From: a virus
Reading direction: 5' to 3' (one strand)
Length of the DNA: 24,015 nucleotides
IMG/VR virus record: IMGVR_UViG_3300020187_000215
Coordinates: 1 to 24,015 of that record
Made by a program: the position numbers and the translations under genes. Below the pieces are notes generated by a model. The model was not told the DNA's origin, made no database searches, and worked only from the letters and a program-made list of their open reading frames with translations. Positions 23,544-24,015 of the stretch are shown here, piece by piece (within the stretch, counting starts at the first letter, position 1; each line of letters starts with the position of its first letter).

Positions 23544-24015
23544 ATGAGCAGTATCGTAAGCCTAGAGGAACTTCTTCAAAATGATGAGGAGAGTCTTCAA
23601 CAAGAAGATCGAATCGTTATTGATCCAACGTCACCTATAGAACAACAGAAAATTGAAGAACAGTCCCTACTCCTTGAGGTTGATCCTGCTGTAATCTCAG
23701 AGGCTCGTCTTGCTGAGGATATGACACATGAGGGTCTAGCCCGAAAGTTCCCAGACCTTAATGTATTCCTTGAGACTTTGTACTCAGCTGGTGTACCAGT
23801 GGAAGAAGCAGGACAATTAGCTCAAGAACATGTAGACCGTAAGCAAGTAGCTGTATCTCCTCGTGAGTTTATCTTCTCAAGTATTATGATGGTTGATGAC
23901 GATACAGTTAACCAAGAAACTTTACGTATGCTGACTAACTATGAGTTGATTAACAAACGTATTGCTGAACGTCTTGAGAAGAATGACCCTTCCACATTCA
24001 AGTGGTTAGCTGCTG
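23544..24015 (+). CDS. Internal virion protein, N-terminal part (cut by right edge)
   Basis: An open frame of 157 codons that runs off the window. It starts MSSIVSLEELLQNDEESLQQ, is acidic in its first 60 residues, then helical: LARKFPDLNVFLETLYSAG, a GQLAQEHVDRKQ stretch, and LTNYELINKRIAERLEKND. ATG 23544 is 20 bases past the previous stop, with only a weak TAGGTAAAG ribosome-binding site. Position suggests one of the large internal virion proteins (gp15/gp16-like) that follow the gp14-like gene in podoviruses. No catalytic motif is visible in the part seen. Confidence 0.7.
   Translation, partial: MSSIVSLEELLQNDEESLQQEDRIVIDPTSPIEQQKIEEQSLLLEVDPAVISEARLAEDMTHEGLARKFPDLNVFLETLYSAGVPVEEAGQLAQEHVDRKQVAVSPREFIFSSIMMVDDDTVNQETLRMLTNYELINKRIAERLEKNDPSTFKWLAA

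Noticed and set aside
1-24015. tRNA genes, integrase or attachment sites marking a prophage
   Set aside because: No cloverleaf-like sequence, integrase gene or flanking direct repeat was recognised in the window.

Overview
The window is tailed-phage DNA. All 22 supported protein genes lie on the + strand, are tightly packed, and nearly all encode virion assembly or structure. There is no tRNA, rRNA, CRISPR array or insertion sequence, and no stretch over about 100 bases without a gene. Gene order and protein types point to short-tailed (podovirus-like) phages, probably from an aquatic environment. The host cannot be named, but two near-perfect sigma70-type promoters indicate a bacterial host with an ordinary housekeeping sigma factor.

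The striking point is that the window carries two complete head-building modules of different ancestry, head to tail. Module 1 (about 2937-13336) is GC-richer and resembles SU10-like phages. It holds a small hypothetical gene, small terminase, large terminase, P22-type portal, a 90-residue protein, an acidic scaffold, a DUF5309-type major capsid protein, a hypothetical gene, a head-tail adaptor, a collagen/YadA-like tail fibre and a 100-residue protein. Module 2 (13341 to the right edge) is AT-richer and T7/marine-podovirus-like. It holds a second, unrelated-looking large terminase, a second portal, an 80-residue protein, a second scaffold, a second major capsid protein, a decoration-like protein, an adaptor/tail tubular A, a small protein, a nozzle/tail tubular B, a GNAT-like protein, a gp14-like internal virion protein and the start of a further internal virion protein. 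Both terminases keep their ATPase and nuclease motifs, so neither looks decayed.

Upstream, bases 3-2888 hold the C-terminal 961 residues of a large protein with a ParB-like segment and an HExxH metallopeptidase motif, probably an ejected or polyvalent virion protein. Its first roughly 300 bases are about 39% GC by hand count, like module 2, and it turns GC-rich near an eight-C run at 360-367. The GC-rich block may therefore be an insert inside a module-2-type genome. A chimeric assembly of two co-occurring phages is the main alternative.

Regulation seen: a strong intrinsic terminator after the first gene; a consensus promoter just after the second large terminase, driving portal to capsid; a hairpin terminator after the second capsid gene; and a second consensus promoter just beyond it, driving the tail genes. 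Module 1 has no promoter that I can support.
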